In this document: positions 27,887 through 37,661 of the stretch, one piece after another | How positions within the stretch are numbered: the stretch's first letter is position 1 | Layout of the letters: every line of letters starts with the position of its first letter | Assembly: GCF_014197915.1 (NCBI RefSeq) | Contig: NZ_JACIGK010000022.1 | Location: forward strand, 21,870 to 85,869 | Length of the DNA stretch: 64,000 nt | From: Roseospira visakhapatnamensis | GTDB taxonomy: Bacteria > Pseudomonadota > Alphaproteobacteria > Rhodospirillales > Rhodospirillaceae | Direction: 5' to 3' | Made by a program: the position numbers and the translations under genes | The notes under the pieces: generated by a model | Database searches by the model: none | What the model was told of the DNA's origin: nothing | Seen by the model: the letters and a program-made list of their open reading frames with translations, nothing else

Positions 27887-30800
27887 TCACGCCGCCACGG
27901 CCCGGGATCGTCCGCCGGCCAGCACGATCGCGCGCAGGGTCTCCAGCCGGGACTCCGGAACATCCAGACGGACATGCGTGGCCTGCTCGGTGCAGGCCAC
28001 CAGCGTCGCCGGAACCCGCCCGAGGTCCGGAACATCGATGGTCATGTCGAGGCCCCGCTCGCCCTCGACGGACCGATCCAGGGTGGCCACGCCACTGGGC
28101 GCCAGATCCTGCATCAGGCAGGATCGGATCCCGCCGCCGCCGAGATCCACGGTCACCGCCAGATTGACGGTGCGCAGGGCATGGGTCTCGCGGTCCTCCT
28201 CGCTGCCGGAGCGGACGATCCGTTCCAGGGCCAGCAGCATCTGTTCGACCCGCTCGCGAACATCCTCCGACGCCTGGCGAACCTCCCGCGCCGTACTACC
28301 GGTGGTGTCCGCGCTCTCCGACACGGCCTCGATGTTGTCCGAGGCGTTCTGCGTGCTGTGCGCGGCCTGCCGGGCGTTCTCGGTGATCGCGCCGGTGGCG
28401 GCGGTCTGTTCCTCGATCGCCGCCGAGACGGCGGTGGTGATTTCGTTGATCTCGCCGATGACGCGCACGATCTCGACGATCGCCTCCACGGCCTCGCGGG
28501 TCGCGGCCTGCATGCCGCCGATCTCGGTGCCGATGGTCTCGGTCGCCCGGCTGGTCTGGCTGGCCAGGGTCTTCACCTCGTTGGCCACCACCGCGAAGCC
28601 CTTGCCCGCCTCGCCGGCCCGCGCCGCCTCGATGGTCGCGTTCAGGGCCAGCAGGTTGGTCTGCTTGGCGATGTCGCTGATCATGTTCACCACCGCGCCG
28701 ATCTGGTCGGCCGCCCGCGCCAGCCCCTGGATGCGGTCGTTGGTGCTCTCCGCCTGCTCGGCGGCCCGGTGGGCGATGCCCGAGGCCCCCGACACCTGGC
28801 GGCTGATCTCGCCGATGGAACTGGCCATCTCCTCGGCCGCCGCCGCTACGGCGTCCACGCTGGCGGAGGACGCCTGCGACGCCTGCGACGCGGCGTTGGC
28901 CCCGTCCTCGGTGTGGCTGACCGCGTCGGCCATGCGCACGGCGGCGGCGTGCATGACGATCACCTGGTTGCGCACCACGGTGACGGCACTGCGCACCTCA
29001 TCGTCCAGGGCGTTGGTGAGGGCCATCATCTCGGTCTTCACCCGGCGGGCGTTGCGCCGGGCCTCGGCCGTCTGCTCGGCCTGCATATGATCGATCTTCT
29101 GGCTGTTTTCCTTGAAGATCTCCACCGCCGCGGCCATGGCGCCGATCTCGTCGCGCCGCGCGCGGCCGGGAACCTCGACCATCAGGTCGTTGCGGGCCAG
29201 CCGCTGCATGACCGAGGTGATGGCCTTGATCGGCCGCACGATGGACCGGCCGATGAGCATCGCGCCGACGACGCCCAGCACCAGCGACAGGGCCGCGCCC
29301 CCGACCAGCAGCGTCTCGGCGAACGCCCGATCGGTCATCGAGCGCTGCTGCGCCGCGATGCTGGCCCGGGACAGCGCGGTGTCCATGTTGGCGCGCGCGG
29401 TCTCCATCCCCGCCTCGGCCTCCTGGATCTCGACGACATGCGCGATCAGGCCATCGAACACGCGCGCCAGATCCTCGATACGGGACCCGAAGGCGCGCTC
29501 CAGCGCCGCCGCGTCGCCCGGATCGATCTCCCGCACCTTGTCCATCAGGTCCGCCTTCAAGACCGTCAGCCGCTCCAGAAGACGGCGCGCCCGGTCCGCG
29601 CCGGCCGGATCGTGCTCGTCGACCACGACAAAGATGCTCTCCTTGGTCCGCCCGGCCACCCGCTGCAGGTCTCCGGCGGCGCGGATGATCTCCTGCGCGG
29701 CGTCCAGGGTCGTCAGCGCCGCCGTGGCCACGGCCAGCGACTCCTCGGCCGAGACATCGGCGCGCCGCCCGATCCGCCTGGCGAGCGTCGTCAGATCCTC
29801 CAGGCTGGCATCGACGGCGTGCTCCGCCGCCGCCTTCTCCTCGGTGATCGCCCGCAGTTCGGCCATCAGGTCGAACTCGTGCTCCAGGGCCTTGCGATAG
29901 TCCTGGATGGCGGTCGACACCCGCTTCATGAGCGTCGCCGTGGCGCCGGCGCGGATCGCCTTTTGCAGGGACAGCGCGGCCATGAACATCTGACGGGTCG
30001 CCTGCCCCACCGCCTGGGCATCCGCGTCCGCCATGGTCAGCAGGAAGTGCTGTTCCTGGGCCCGGGTCCGCACGGCCAGGACTTCAAGGTTCGTCAGGGC
30101 GATGTACGCCTGGTACAGCACCTCGCGTTCCGCCTGGGACACCGGGTTCTGGCGGGCGGCCTGGATCCGGGCGAGCTGGAAGCGCTTGATGTGGCTGATG
30201 GAGGCCGCCAGGGCGTCGGACGCGGCCGTCAACGACGCCTCCGTCTCGGCGCGCTCGGCGGCCACGGCGCGTTCGCGCACGGCGGCGTCGTCAAACGTCT
30301 GGAAGCCCGCGGCAACGGTGACCAGCGCCTGGTCCAGCGCCGTCCCGTCCGCGCTGTCGAGCCCTCCGACGACCTCGATCAGGTCGCGGATCATGGCCTT
30401 CAGGCTCTCCAACGCGCTCACGGCCGGTGTTCGTGTCTCGTCGGAGCCCATCCTTTCGTACTGCTCCAGCCGTGCGGCGAAGACGGACAGTTCTTCCAGG
30501 CCCTGCCCCATCATGTCCTGCACCGCATCGGCGTCATCGCGCGCGGAGATGGCCGCGCGCGCGTTGGCGCGCGCCTCGGCGAGGCGCTCCGACCGTTGCC
30601 GGATCACCTCGGTGATCAGGGTGTCGAGCGTGTCATTGAATCGCACGACGTCCTCGGCCGCCGCGTGCACCGCCTCGGCACTGGAGACATAGAGGGAGAA
30701 GTTCTCCCGATAGGTCTCCACGGCCGTCCGGGCGATGGAGACCTGCTCCGCCAGATCGGCGCGCCGGGCAAGGGCATCCAGCCGCTGATCGATCCGGTCC

Positions 30801-31024
30801 AGGCCCGCATGCACGGTTTCGGCGACGGACAGGTCCGCGTTGATCCGGCCGGTCAGTTCGGCCTGGACCGTCTCGCCCAGGTCGGTCACCGCCTCCAGGC
30901 CGGAGCGCTCGATGGTGAACCCCGCGCCGGTCTGCTTCAAGGATCCCCAGCCGATGGCGGCCACGGTGACGGTCAGGGCCAGGACAAGCAGGAAGCCTGT
31001 CAGAATGCGCGATGAAATGCTCAT
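27887..31024 (-). CDS. Methyl-accepting chemotaxis protein with very large sensory domain and PilZ-like C-terminus
   Basis: Protein of 1045 residues. TM1 is [21 protein letters not shown] helical, charge-rich extracytoplasmic region of about 540 residues follows, with repeated [18 protein letters not shown] segments. TM2 is [21 protein letters not shown], then a HAMP domain and the signalling domain with the conserved tip [20 protein letters not shown]. The last about 100 residues ([15 protein letters not shown], [17 protein letters not shown]) resemble a PilZ fold. A c-di-GMP link is inferred, as the RxxxR motif is not obvious. Start: ATG preceded by GGGAGG. Paralogue of the gene at 32462-35599, with identical length. 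Confidence 0.88.
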   Translation of the reverse strand: MSISSRILTGFLLVLALTVTVAAIGWGSLKQTGAGFTIERSGLEAVTDLGETVQAELTGRINADLSVAETVHAGLDRIDQRLDALARRADLAEQVSIARTAVETYRENFSLYVSSAEAVHAAAEDVVRFNDTLDTLITEVIRQRSERLAEARANARAAISARDDADAVQDMMGQGLEELSVFAARLEQYERMGSDETRTPAVSALESLKAMIRDLIEVVGGLDSADGTALDQALVTVAAGFQTFDDAAVRERAVAAERAETEASLTAASDALAASISHIKRFQLARIQAARQNPVSQAEREVLYQAYIALTNLEVLAVRTRAQEQHFLLTMADADAQAVGQATRQMFMAALSLQKAIRAGATATLMKRVSTAIQDYRKALEHEFDLMAELRAITEEKAAAEHAVDASLEDLTTLARRIGRRADVSAEESLAVATAALTTLDAAQEIIRAAGDLQRVAGRTKESIFVVVDEHDPAGADRARRLLERLTVLKADLMDKVREIDPGDAAALERAFGSRIEDLARVFDGLIAHVVEIQEAEAGMETARANMDTALSRASIAAQQRSMTDRAFAETLLVGGAALSLVLGVVGAMLIGRSIVRPIKAITSVMQRLARNDLMVEVPGRARRDEIGAMAAAVEIFKENSQKIDHMQAEQTAEARRNARRVKTEMMALTNALDDEVRSAVTVVRNQVIVMHAAAVRMADAVSHTEDGANAASQASQASSASVDAVAAAAEEMASSIGEISRQVSGASGIAHRAAEQAESTNDRIQGLARAADQIGAVVNMISDIAKQTNLLALNATIEAARAGEAGKGFAVVANEVKTLASQTSRATETIGTEIGGMQAATREAVEAIVEIVRVIGEINEITTAVSAAIEEQTAATGAITENARQAAHSTQNASDNIEAVSESADTTGSTAREVRQASEDVRERVEQMLLALERIVRSGSEEDRETHALRTVNLAVTVDLGGGGIRSCLMQDLAPSGVATLDRSVEGERGLDMTIDVPDLGRVPATLVACTEQATHVRLDVPESRLETLRAIVLAGGRSRAVAA

Positions 31025-31254
31025 GAGCCGGCCTCCCGACACGAAACGGCGGACCGAGAACCGCGACATGCCGTCCGCGCCGGCGAACGCGGACCGCCGC
31101 CCGCGTGCCACCCCCGGCGCCCCGCCCCTCGTGCCAAAGCCCCGGAACCGCCGCCGCCATCCGGACGGGACCGCACGCCCCGGGACAGGCTCGGCGAGAA
31201 GGCTCCGGTGTGGAGACGGCGGCACGCGGCACGGCGCGGGTGGCCATCGCGGCG

Positions 31255-31842
31255 TCAGAACAGTTTTTCGACGTTCACGCCCACGGTGATGGCACCGATG
31301 GCCTCACCGGTCTCGGGATCGACAATGGTGGCGCTGACCTGCGACAGGAACGCCTCGGCACTGTCATCGAACTCCACGTCATCGATGAAGTGCTCGCCCG
31401 GGCCGGCGGCATAGGTCTTCTGCCACTTGGCCTCGTCACCCTGCCAGTAGTCGGAGGTGACGTCGGACTGCCCCACGTTGAGCCCCACGTTGTCCATGAC
31501 GAAGATCTCGGAGACGGTGCCGTCCAGGGCCTGTTTCTTCTCCGTCAGGAAGGCGGAGAGCGGATTGCCCAGGACCGCGTCGATCAGCGGGCCGGATCCG
31601 GCCGCCGCTTCCTGTTGCCATTGCGTGTCGAGCGCCTGGATTGTCTCCGCGCTGATCCCCGCGTGCTCGACATTCTGCGCCTTGATCGCGGCGATCACCG
31701 TCGGCTCCGTCAGCCAAGGTTCGATCTGGTCGGCCATCAGGCGCTCGATCTGCGGCCGGAACTCGTTGGCCATGGCCAGACCAGGGGACACGGCGACGGC
31801 GATGGCGACGACGGCCACAAGACCCTTGACCCTGTTGTGCAT
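31255..31842 (-). CDS. Secreted stand-alone Cache/PDC-like sensor domain protein
   Basis: Protein of 195 residues. The signal peptide is [20 protein letters not shown] with cleavage near AMA. The mature part resembles a single PDC/Cache sensory domain: [29 protein letters not shown], with [21 protein letters not shown] closing it. There is no transmembrane anchor or output domain. It precedes the first chemoreceptor on the same strand (230 bp), so a periplasmic ligand-binding partner for that receptor is plausible. GGGAGAG precedes the ATG. Role inferred. Confidence 0.75.
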   Translation of the reverse strand: MHNRVKGLVAVVAIAVAVSPGLAMANEFRPQIERLMADQIEPWLTEPTVIAAIKAQNVEHAGISAETIQALDTQWQQEAAAGSGPLIDAVLGNPLSAFLTEKKQALDGTVSEIFVMDNVGLNVGQSDVTSDYWQGDEAKWQKTYAAGPGEHFIDDVEFDDSAEAFLSQVSATIVDPETGEAIGAITVGVNVEKLF

Positions 31843-31861
31843 GACTCGCTCTCCCGGTGTC

Positions 31862-31901
31862 GTACCAACGGTCCTTGAGACGGATCATTGAAGCCCGGTT
31901 G
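31862..31901. repeat. Structured repeat, degenerate end in inverted orientation
   Basis: GTACCAACGGTCCTTGAGA and the following bases align with the reverse complement of the right end of the full element at 37297 (ATACCAACGGTCATTGAGA), with decayed pairing. It sits between the sensor protein start and the full copy at 31931. Confidence 0.55.
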
Positions 31902-31930
31902 AGACCTTGCCGTGACCCGTCGGTGGCATA

Positions 31931-32093
31931 ATACCAAAGGTGGATGAGTGTGACTCATCCGCCGAGCGGCACCGGCCCACTCCCCCACCCGGCCACCCCA
32001 AGTATACTGCCCCAAGGAAACACTGGGGGGTGGCCGGGTGGAGGAGTGGGCCGGCCACGGACTGCAACGGTCAGTCTCAATGACCGCTGGTAT
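31931..32093. repeat. Structured repeat, full copy of 163 bp
   Basis: ATACCA and TGGTAT form the ends. Inside are a hairpin GGTGGATGAGT-GTG-ACTCATCCGCC, a long stem (left arm from about 31972, right arm ending about 32054) with one mismatch and an enlarged loop, and a third hairpin around 32067-32089 with two mismatches. The first stem keeps pairing through a T-G wobble relative to the 37297 copy. Non-coding. Confidence 0.9.
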
Positions 32094-32461
32094 AAGATCT
32101 CCGCAGAAATGCGCGCGTCTTGCCTTGAGTTCACGCAAAATCCAGCGGATCCGGGCTGAGAGCACAACACACGCCCCTTGCTCTGTAAAGTCGGCATCAC
32201 CCGTTCTTGGCGTAACGTGGCGACGGGCGCCTTGGAGACGTCAGGGAAAACCCACGGCAATCCTTAATCTTTACATAATAGTATTGAATTTTATATCGAT
32301 TGGTTCATGAGGAGGTCTGCTCCCTTCGATCCGGGCAATCGCGCCTGGTCCCGAACACCCGGAGTCGGGGCCCGCCCACATCCTCCCGGGGCCAGGGACG
32401 ATCCGGGGGCGTGGGACGCCGCCAGGCGCGGCGGCCGGACGTCGTCCCGCGATGCCGGGAC

Positions 32462-35400
32462 TCACGCGGCCATGGCGGAACGCCTGTCGCGCGCCTGGAC
32501 GAAGCTCTGCATCGCCTCCAGCCGCGCCTCCGGAACATCCAGGCGCACGTGGCTGGCCTGTTCCGTGCGGGCCACCAGCGTTGCCTGGAACACCCCGAGT
32601 TCCGGCAGATCCACGGTCATCTCCAGCCCGCGCTCGCCGTCGATGGAGCGGTCCAGGGTGGCGACGCCGCTGGGCGCCAGGTCCTGCATCAGGCAGGCGC
32701 GCCGCTCGCCGCCCCCCAGGTCCACGGTCACCGCCACGTTGACGGTGCGCAGGGTATGGACATCGCGATCCTCGTCGCTGCCCGAGCGGATGATGCGTTC
32801 CAAGGCGTCCAGCATCAGCTCGACCCGCTCGCGCACCTCCTCGGCCGCCCGCTGCACCTCGCGCGCCCGCTGCCCCGTCAGTTCCGCGGACGCGGACACC
32901 TCGCCGATATTGTCGGACGCCTCCTGGGTGCTGCGCGCACCCTGCACGGCGCTGTGGCTGATCTCGCCCGTGGAGGCCGTCTGCTGCTCCACCGCCGCCG
33001 ACACCGCCGTGGTGATCTCGTTGATCTCGCCAATCACCGAGACGATGCCCTGGATCGCCTCCACCGCCTGATGGGTCGCCGCCTGCATGCCGCCGATCTC
33101 GGTGGCGATGGTCTCCGTCGCCTTGGCCGTCTGGTTGGCCAGCGTCTTCACCTCGTTGGCCACCACCGCGAACCCCTTGCCCGCCTCCCCGGCCCGCGCC
33201 GCCTCGATCGTCGCGTTCAGCGCCAGCAGGTTCGTCTGCTTGGCGATGTCGCTGATCATGTTGATCACCGCCCCGATCTGGTCCGCCGCCTTCGCCAGGC
33301 CCTGGATGCGATCGTTGGTCGCCTCCGCCTGGCCGACCGCCCGGTGGGCGATGTCCGACGCCCCCGATACCTGACGGCTGATTTCCTTGATCGAGCCGCT
33401 CATCTCCTCGGCCGCCGCCGCCACCGCATCCACGTTGCCGGCGGCATCCCGCGACGCCCCGGCCGCCGCGTCGGAGCGCTGCTCCGTCTGGTTGACGGCC
33501 TTGGTCATGTCCACCGCCGCGTCGTGCATCGCGTGCGCCTGATCGTGCACGATCTTGATCGCCGCGCGCACCTCCTCGTCCAGCGCGTTGGTCAGCGCCA
33601 TCATCTCCGTCTTCACCCGGCGCGCGTTGCGCCGCGCCTCGGCCGCCTGCTCGACCTGCATCTGCTCGATCTTGCGGCTGTTGTCCTTGAACACCTCCAC
33701 CGCCGCCGCCATGGCGCCGATCTCGTCGCGCCGCGACCGCCCGGGAATGTCCACCGTCAGGTCGTTGTCGGCCAGCCGCTTCATGACCTCGGTGATCGCC
33801 GTCAGCGGCCGCGTGATCGACCGTCCGATCACCGTCGCCGCGGCCACGCCCAGCACCAGCGCCAGACCCGCGCCCCCCAGAAGCAGCATCCGCGCCAGGT
33901 CACCGTCGTTGCCGGCCTCGATCGCGGCCGCCTGATTGGCCCGTTCCAGGGCGGAGGTCAGGGCACTCCGCGCCGCCTCCATGCCCTCGGCGGCCCTCAG
34001 GATCTCGCGGGTATCGGCGGCCAGGCGTTCGAACACCTGGATCAGGGTCTCGATGCGATCGCCGAACGCCTCGTCCAGTTCGGCCACGTTCCAGGGATCG
34101 GTGAGCATCACGCTGTTGATCAGCGCCTCGCGGTCGTCGGCCATGGCCGCCAGCGTGGCGCGGATGGCATCCGAGTCCTGCGTCTCCGGCTGGGCCACGA
34201 AGGCGAAGATCATCTCCTTCGCCGTTTTCATGGTCTCGGCGAGCGCCCCGGCGGCGGCGATCGTGTTCTGGGCCGCATCAAGGCTGTTGAACGACCGGAT
34301 GGTGGCGCTCAACGACTGCTCCGCCAGCGTATCGGCGGCGACGGAGGCCCGTTCCGTCAGTTCGATCAGCACCGCCAGCCCCTCCTTGCTCGTCAGCGCC
34401 GAGGCCTCGCGCGCCGCGCGGATGGCCAGCACGGTGTCATCGAGGTCGAACACCCGCTTGAGGGCCTGGCGCTGCGCCTGGGCGGCATCGGCGGCGGCTT
34501 CCGCCGGCGCCCCGGCCGGCCCGTCCCCCACCGACCGCCGCAACGCCAGAGCCCCCGACAGCAGCTTGCGCGCCGCCACATCGGCCTCCTCGGCGGCCAG
34601 GGCATCGCCGGTGGTGACGAAAATCATCTCCTGGATCCGCACACGCGAGGCGAGGGTCTCCAGGTTGGCCAGTTCCAGCGTGGCCTGGCTCAGCGCCAGC
34701 AAATCATCGCGCGACACGAAGGACTGCTCGGCCGCCGCGAGGCTCTCGGCCTGGATCCGCGCCAGATCCTCAAGCGCCACCGTCAGCGCCTCCGACGAGT
34801 CCTCCAGCGACCGGATCACCGCCTTGCGCAATCCCCGGGCGGCGCGGCCGTCCTCGGAGGCCACCAGAAAGGCCTCCAGGCCATCGCGCACCGACGCAAA
34901 CGCCTCGGTCAGGTCGGCGGTATCGACGGCATCCACGCTCGTCACGGCGTTGCCCAGACCGGCGGTGGCGTCGTCGAGCGCGGCCAGGTCCTCCGCCAGG
35001 GCCGCCGCGTTAACCACCACGTTCTGCGCCAGCGTTCGCTCGAAACTGAGCGACAGCGCCGCGAGGGCATCCTCCATGGCGCGCACCCGATTGCGCAACG
35101 CATCGGAGCGGTTGCGATCGTTGTTGGCCGTCTGCACGTTGCCGCGCGCCTGGTCCAGGCGCTCGGTGCGCCGGTCCACCTCTCCGGTGATGACCTCGTC
35201 CAGTTCGGCGCCAAGCACCAGGATGCGCTCGGCCGCCCGGGAGACGGCGTCGGACCGGGCCTGAAACGCCTCGTAGTTTTCCCGGTAGACGTCCACCGCC
35301 CGCCGCGCGGTCTCGACCTCGGCGGCCAGTTCCGGGTGCATGGCCAGGGCATCCAGGTCGTCCTCGATCGCCGCCAGCCCCACCCGCACCAACCGGTCGG

Positions 35401-35599
35401 CATCGGCGCCGTCATTGTAGCGTCCCAGCAGTTCGGCGTTGTCGGTCTCGCCCAGGCGGATCAGGGCGTCCGTGCCGATCCGTTCGGTCTCGAAGCCGTG
35501 ATTGATCTGTTCCAGCGCCCGCCAGCCGACGACCGCAACCATGACGGTCAGAAACAGAATGAAGATAAAGCCAACAAGAACTCGGGCAGATACCTTCAA
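32462..35599 (-). CDS. Methyl-accepting chemotaxis protein, second 1045-residue paralogue with PilZ-like C-terminus
   Basis: TM1 lies at about 7-27 and TM2 at about 570-592 ([20 protein letters not shown]). HAMP follows at about 590-645 and the signalling domain at about 660-935, with tip [20 protein letters not shown] at 784-803. The PilZ-like domain is at about 945-1025. The extracytoplasmic region of about 540 residues is highly diverged from the other paralogue, while the cytoplasmic half is nearly the same. It should detect a different signal and feed the same chemotaxis kinase. The start codon is TTG, supported by AAGGAG ten bases upstream. Confidence 0.88.
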   Translation of the reverse strand: MKVSARVLVGFIFILFLTVMVAVVGWRALEQINHGFETERIGTDALIRLGETDNAELLGRYNDGADADRLVRVGLAAIEDDLDALAMHPELAAEVETARRAVDVYRENYEAFQARSDAVSRAAERILVLGAELDEVITGEVDRRTERLDQARGNVQTANNDRNRSDALRNRVRAMEDALAALSLSFERTLAQNVVVNAAALAEDLAALDDATAGLGNAVTSVDAVDTADLTEAFASVRDGLEAFLVASEDGRAARGLRKAVIRSLEDSSEALTVALEDLARIQAESLAAAEQSFVSRDDLLALSQATLELANLETLASRVRIQEMIFVTTGDALAAEEADVAARKLLSGALALRRSVGDGPAGAPAEAAADAAQAQRQALKRVFDLDDTVLAIRAAREASALTSKEGLAVLIELTERASVAADTLAEQSLSATIRSFNSLDAAQNTIAAAGALAETMKTAKEMIFAFVAQPETQDSDAIRATLAAMADDREALINSVMLTDPWNVAELDEAFGDRIETLIQVFERLAADTREILRAAEGMEAARSALTSALERANQAAAIEAGNDGDLARMLLLGGAGLALVLGVAAATVIGRSITRPLTAITEVMKRLADNDLTVDIPGRSRRDEIGAMAAAVEVFKDNSRKIEQMQVEQAAEARRNARRVKTEMMALTNALDEEVRAAIKIVHDQAHAMHDAAVDMTKAVNQTEQRSDAAAGASRDAAGNVDAVAAAAEEMSGSIKEISRQVSGASDIAHRAVGQAEATNDRIQGLAKAADQIGAVINMISDIAKQTNLLALNATIEAARAGEAGKGFAVVANEVKTLANQTAKATETIATEIGGMQAATHQAVEAIQGIVSVIGEINEITTAVSAAVEQQTASTGEISHSAVQGARSTQEASDNIGEVSASAELTGQRAREVQRAAEEVRERVELMLDALERIIRSGSDEDRDVHTLRTVNVAVTVDLGGGERRACLMQDLAPSGVATLDRSIDGERGLEMTVDLPELGVFQATLVARTEQASHVRLDVPEARLEAMQSFVQARDRRSAMAA

Positions 35600-35670
35600 C
35601 GGTCACACTCCTTATCACGGACCAGGACGCCCGCGGCACGCAGCACGTCACGCACTGGCGAAGGCGGCTC

Positions 35671-35709
35671 GGACAATCGCTTTGAACAATCGGCTTGGAC
35701 AATGGCAGT
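35671..35709. repeat. Three 13-bp imperfect tandem repeats upstream of a chemoreceptor gene
   Basis: Units are GGACAATCGCTTT, GAACAATCGGCTT and GGACAATGGCAGT. They lie 72 bp upstream of the TTG start of the second chemoreceptor, a position suited to a transcription-factor binding array. Function inferred from position only. Confidence 0.5.
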
Positions 35710-36660
35710 CGGCGGGAAGGCCGGCGGACCGGACGCCCGTCAGCGGATCCGGCACGGCACACCCGGCGTCGCGGCGATGCCACGACGCGGTCCGGGATTG
35801 GAAACGATCAGCTCGGAATGTCCGGGGGAACGCCGTGGGGGCCAGGCCGGGCGGACACGGCCACCGTCCGCCGCCTCCGGGGTGGCGGGCCGACCGGCGC
35901 GGCGCCGCCGGTCCCGTGGCCCCCGCCCTGGTCCTGTCGCGCGGGCCTCGGGCCCGTGGGCCCCGACCCGGCGACCAACCCGGGGACCGACCCCGTGATC
36001 CTGGCGGTCCGCCGATCCAGAGTCGGCCGGACAGCGTATCTCATGGCGTGGCCGCGATCCGTCCTGGCGATCACGGCACCACCAACCATCGCCGCAACGC
36101 TGCGTCGCATGGCTGCTCCTCCCCCAAGCGGTGCGCTCGTTGAGTCCCGAGACGCGACCGCGCGTTCTTTTGAACGATCCGGTTTTTTGTTGTTCCGTGA
36201 CCAAACGAAAACACAGTGCAGACATCCTGTAAAGCTACTACGACCCGGCAGCATGAACTTCTATGGTTGCAAGCCCCCGAACGATATCCCATCGGAACTG
36301 TGGGCTCTATATCCCTTGGCCACCCCGTCGGCGGTCCCCTTATGCCGAGTCTCCACAAAAAGACGTACTTAAAAGCGCATAAAAGAAAAAATAAACTCAA
36401 CGATAGCAAAATCTCCGAGCCGTCCACATATCCGTCCGGCGTGGGCTTGTCCTAACCATCCGCGCCCGGGACTCGGGACCGCGCCTCGCCCCCCTCGGAC
36501 GGGTCCAAACGAACCGGACCCTGGAGACAGATGAACCCTGAGCGCCGCGCCGCTGAGTCATCCTCCCTCAACCGCCCTGGCCGCCACGCTGTGGCCCAGG
36601 CGTGCCCAGGCGTCCCCTGGCGCCTGCCTGGCGCACGCGGCGGTGCCGCCGATGGCCTGG

Positions 36661-36733
36661 TGATGGCCTGGTGGATGGTGGGTCGGCCGGCCGGCCACGG
36701 ACTGCAACGGTCATTCTCAATGACCGTTGGTAT
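36661..36733. repeat. Structured repeat, right-half copy
   Basis: The right arm is degenerate. The right end is exact: CCGGCCACGGACTGC, then hairpin AACGGTCATT-CTC-AATGACCGTT and TGGTAT. It is followed by a decayed trace of the left hairpin (GATGAGT..CATCCGC). It lies 49 bp from the stop of the membrane protein gene. Confidence 0.8.
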
Positions 36734-36781
36734 CACAGCCGATGAGTCACGGGCATCCGCGCCGGTCTCCCCGGGGGGGGG

Positions 36782-37225
36782 TCACACGTCGCCGCGCATA
36801 CCCTGAAAGGCCACCAGCGCCACCAGCGCCAGCGCGTAGACGATGGCCAGCACGGACACCGCCAGCAGGGCGTTACCCAGGGTGATGATCGGATGCCGGT
36901 CCCGCTCCTTCCGCAGGCGCGGCGGCGAGCGCAACTCCCGGCCGCCCAGGATCACCACGTACAGGCCACGCTTGAACCAGGGAATGCTGAGACGCAGGTC
37001 CACCGGGTGGCGGCGCTGGTCGTGACGCAGGAACAGGGCCTCCAGGCTTTGCGCCTCGTCGTCGTCCGGGACCCGCGCCGCCGCGTCCCCGGCATCGGAC
37101 CGATCGGGCGCGTCCATGGCCGCGCCGACGGCGGGGTCCCTGCCCTCCGGCACCACATCGGGCGCGCCGTCGGGCGCCCCGCCCAACGATCGGTCGCATG
37201 GCTGCATCCGCTCCGGCTCGGCCAT
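36782..37225 (-). CDS. Hypothetical membrane protein
   Basis: Protein of 147 residues. The N-terminal half is hydrophilic and acidic (DAPDRSDAGDAAARVPDDDEAQ). A segment LRLSIPWFKRGLYVVILGGRELR follows, then one clear transmembrane helix near residues 115-140 (NALLAVSVLAIVYALALVALVAF). AAAGGACG precedes the ATG and supports the start. No family recognised. The gene is bracketed by copies of the structured repeat on both sides. Confidence 0.65.
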   Translation of the reverse strand: MAEPERMQPCDRSLGGAPDGAPDVVPEGRDPAVGAAMDAPDRSDAGDAAARVPDDDEAQSLEALFLRHDQRRHPVDLRLSIPWFKRGLYVVILGGRELRSPPRLRKERDRHPIITLGNALLAVSVLAIVYALALVALVAFQGMRGDV

Positions 37226-37296
37226 CGACGTCCTTTCTTCCCGGCGCGGCGCCGCCCCCCACCGTGGGGGCCGCCCTCGAGTCCCGGTCCCACCTC

Positions 37297-37445
37297 ATAC
37301 CAGCGGCGGATGAGTGTGACTCATCCGCCGAGCGGCACCGGCCCACTCCCCCACCCGGCCACCCCAAGTATACTGCCGTGGGTGGCCGGGTGGGGGAGTG
37401 GGCCGGCCACGGACTGCAACGGTCATTCTCAATGACCGTTGGTAT
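37297..37445. repeat. Structured repeat, full copy of 149 bp (best-preserved)
   Basis: The ends ATACCA (37297-37302) and TGGTAT (37440-37445) pair. Between them are three hairpins. The first has an 11-bp stem with a GTG loop (37305-37329). The second has a 27-bp perfect stem (37338-37364 with 37380-37406) and a 15-nt loop containing AGTATACT. The third has a 10-bp stem with a CTC loop (37418-37440). This gives a four-way junction or cloverleaf outline. It lies between a membrane protein gene and tsaD. Confidence 0.92.
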
Positions 37446-37607
37446 CGGTCCCCGGTGCCGCCAAGGGTAGACGATTTCCACCACCGTAAGAAAGCCGGGC
37501 GCGCGCGCCCGGCGCGCATCCGGCGCCGCGCATGCCCCCTGACGCGATCGGAGGCACACCGTTTTCAACGCGAGGGAGTCGGCGCGTGGCGACGCACCGG
37601 AGTCCCG

Positions 37608-37661
37608 GTGCTCTGATCCAGACAATACAGGCTGACGGCATCTCTTGTCTGGATCAGTGCA
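37608..37661 (-). repeat. GATCCAGACAA hairpin repeat at the 3' end of tsaD
   Basis: The 12-bp arms TGATCCAGACAA and TTGTCTGGATCA surround a 19-nt loop. Read on minus, it starts directly after the tsaD TAA with TGCACTGATCCAGACAA. It matches the first hairpin of the element at 59108-59230 (TGCATTGATCCAGACAA). It may act as the tsaD terminator, though it has no T-tract. Confidence 0.75.

Larger units (their letters stand above)
31843..32461. other. Intergenic region holding two repeat copies and an AT-rich patch
   Basis: It contains a degenerate repeat end (31862-31901), the 163-bp full repeat (31931-32093) and an AT-rich stretch around 32257-32310. No gene was recognised. The last part is downstream of the second chemoreceptor. 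Confidence 0.6.
35600..36781. other. Long intergenic region (about 1.2 kb) upstream of the second chemoreceptor
   Basis: No coding frame here has recognisable content. It holds a 13-bp triple repeat near the chemoreceptor start (35671-35709), an AT-rich stretch at about 36160-36440 unlike its surroundings, and a right-half structured repeat (36661-36733). The AT-rich part may be a relic of transferred DNA or a regulatory zone. Confidence 0.5.
37226..37661. other. Intergenic region holding two different structured repeats
   Basis: It contains the 149-bp full cloverleaf-like repeat (37297-37445) and the GATCCAGACAA hairpin repeat at the 3' end of tsaD (37608-37661). No gene was recognised between them. 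Confidence 0.7.

Noticed and set aside
27974..31015. Open frame of about 1000 codons on plus, antisense to the first chemoreceptor
   Set aside because: It mirrors the receptor on the opposite strand, is His/Arg/Gly-rich low complexity and has no motif. High GC leaves antisense frames open.
32300..35998. Open frame of about 1230 codons on plus across the second chemoreceptor
   Set aside because: Same reason: a GC-driven antisense shadow of a gene with clear TM, HAMP and signalling domains.
36071..36427. Minus-strand frame of 118 codons in the AT-rich island, with a hydrophobic start
   Set aside because: No ribosome-binding site, no family resemblance, and the later part is compositionally random. 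Left as intergenic.
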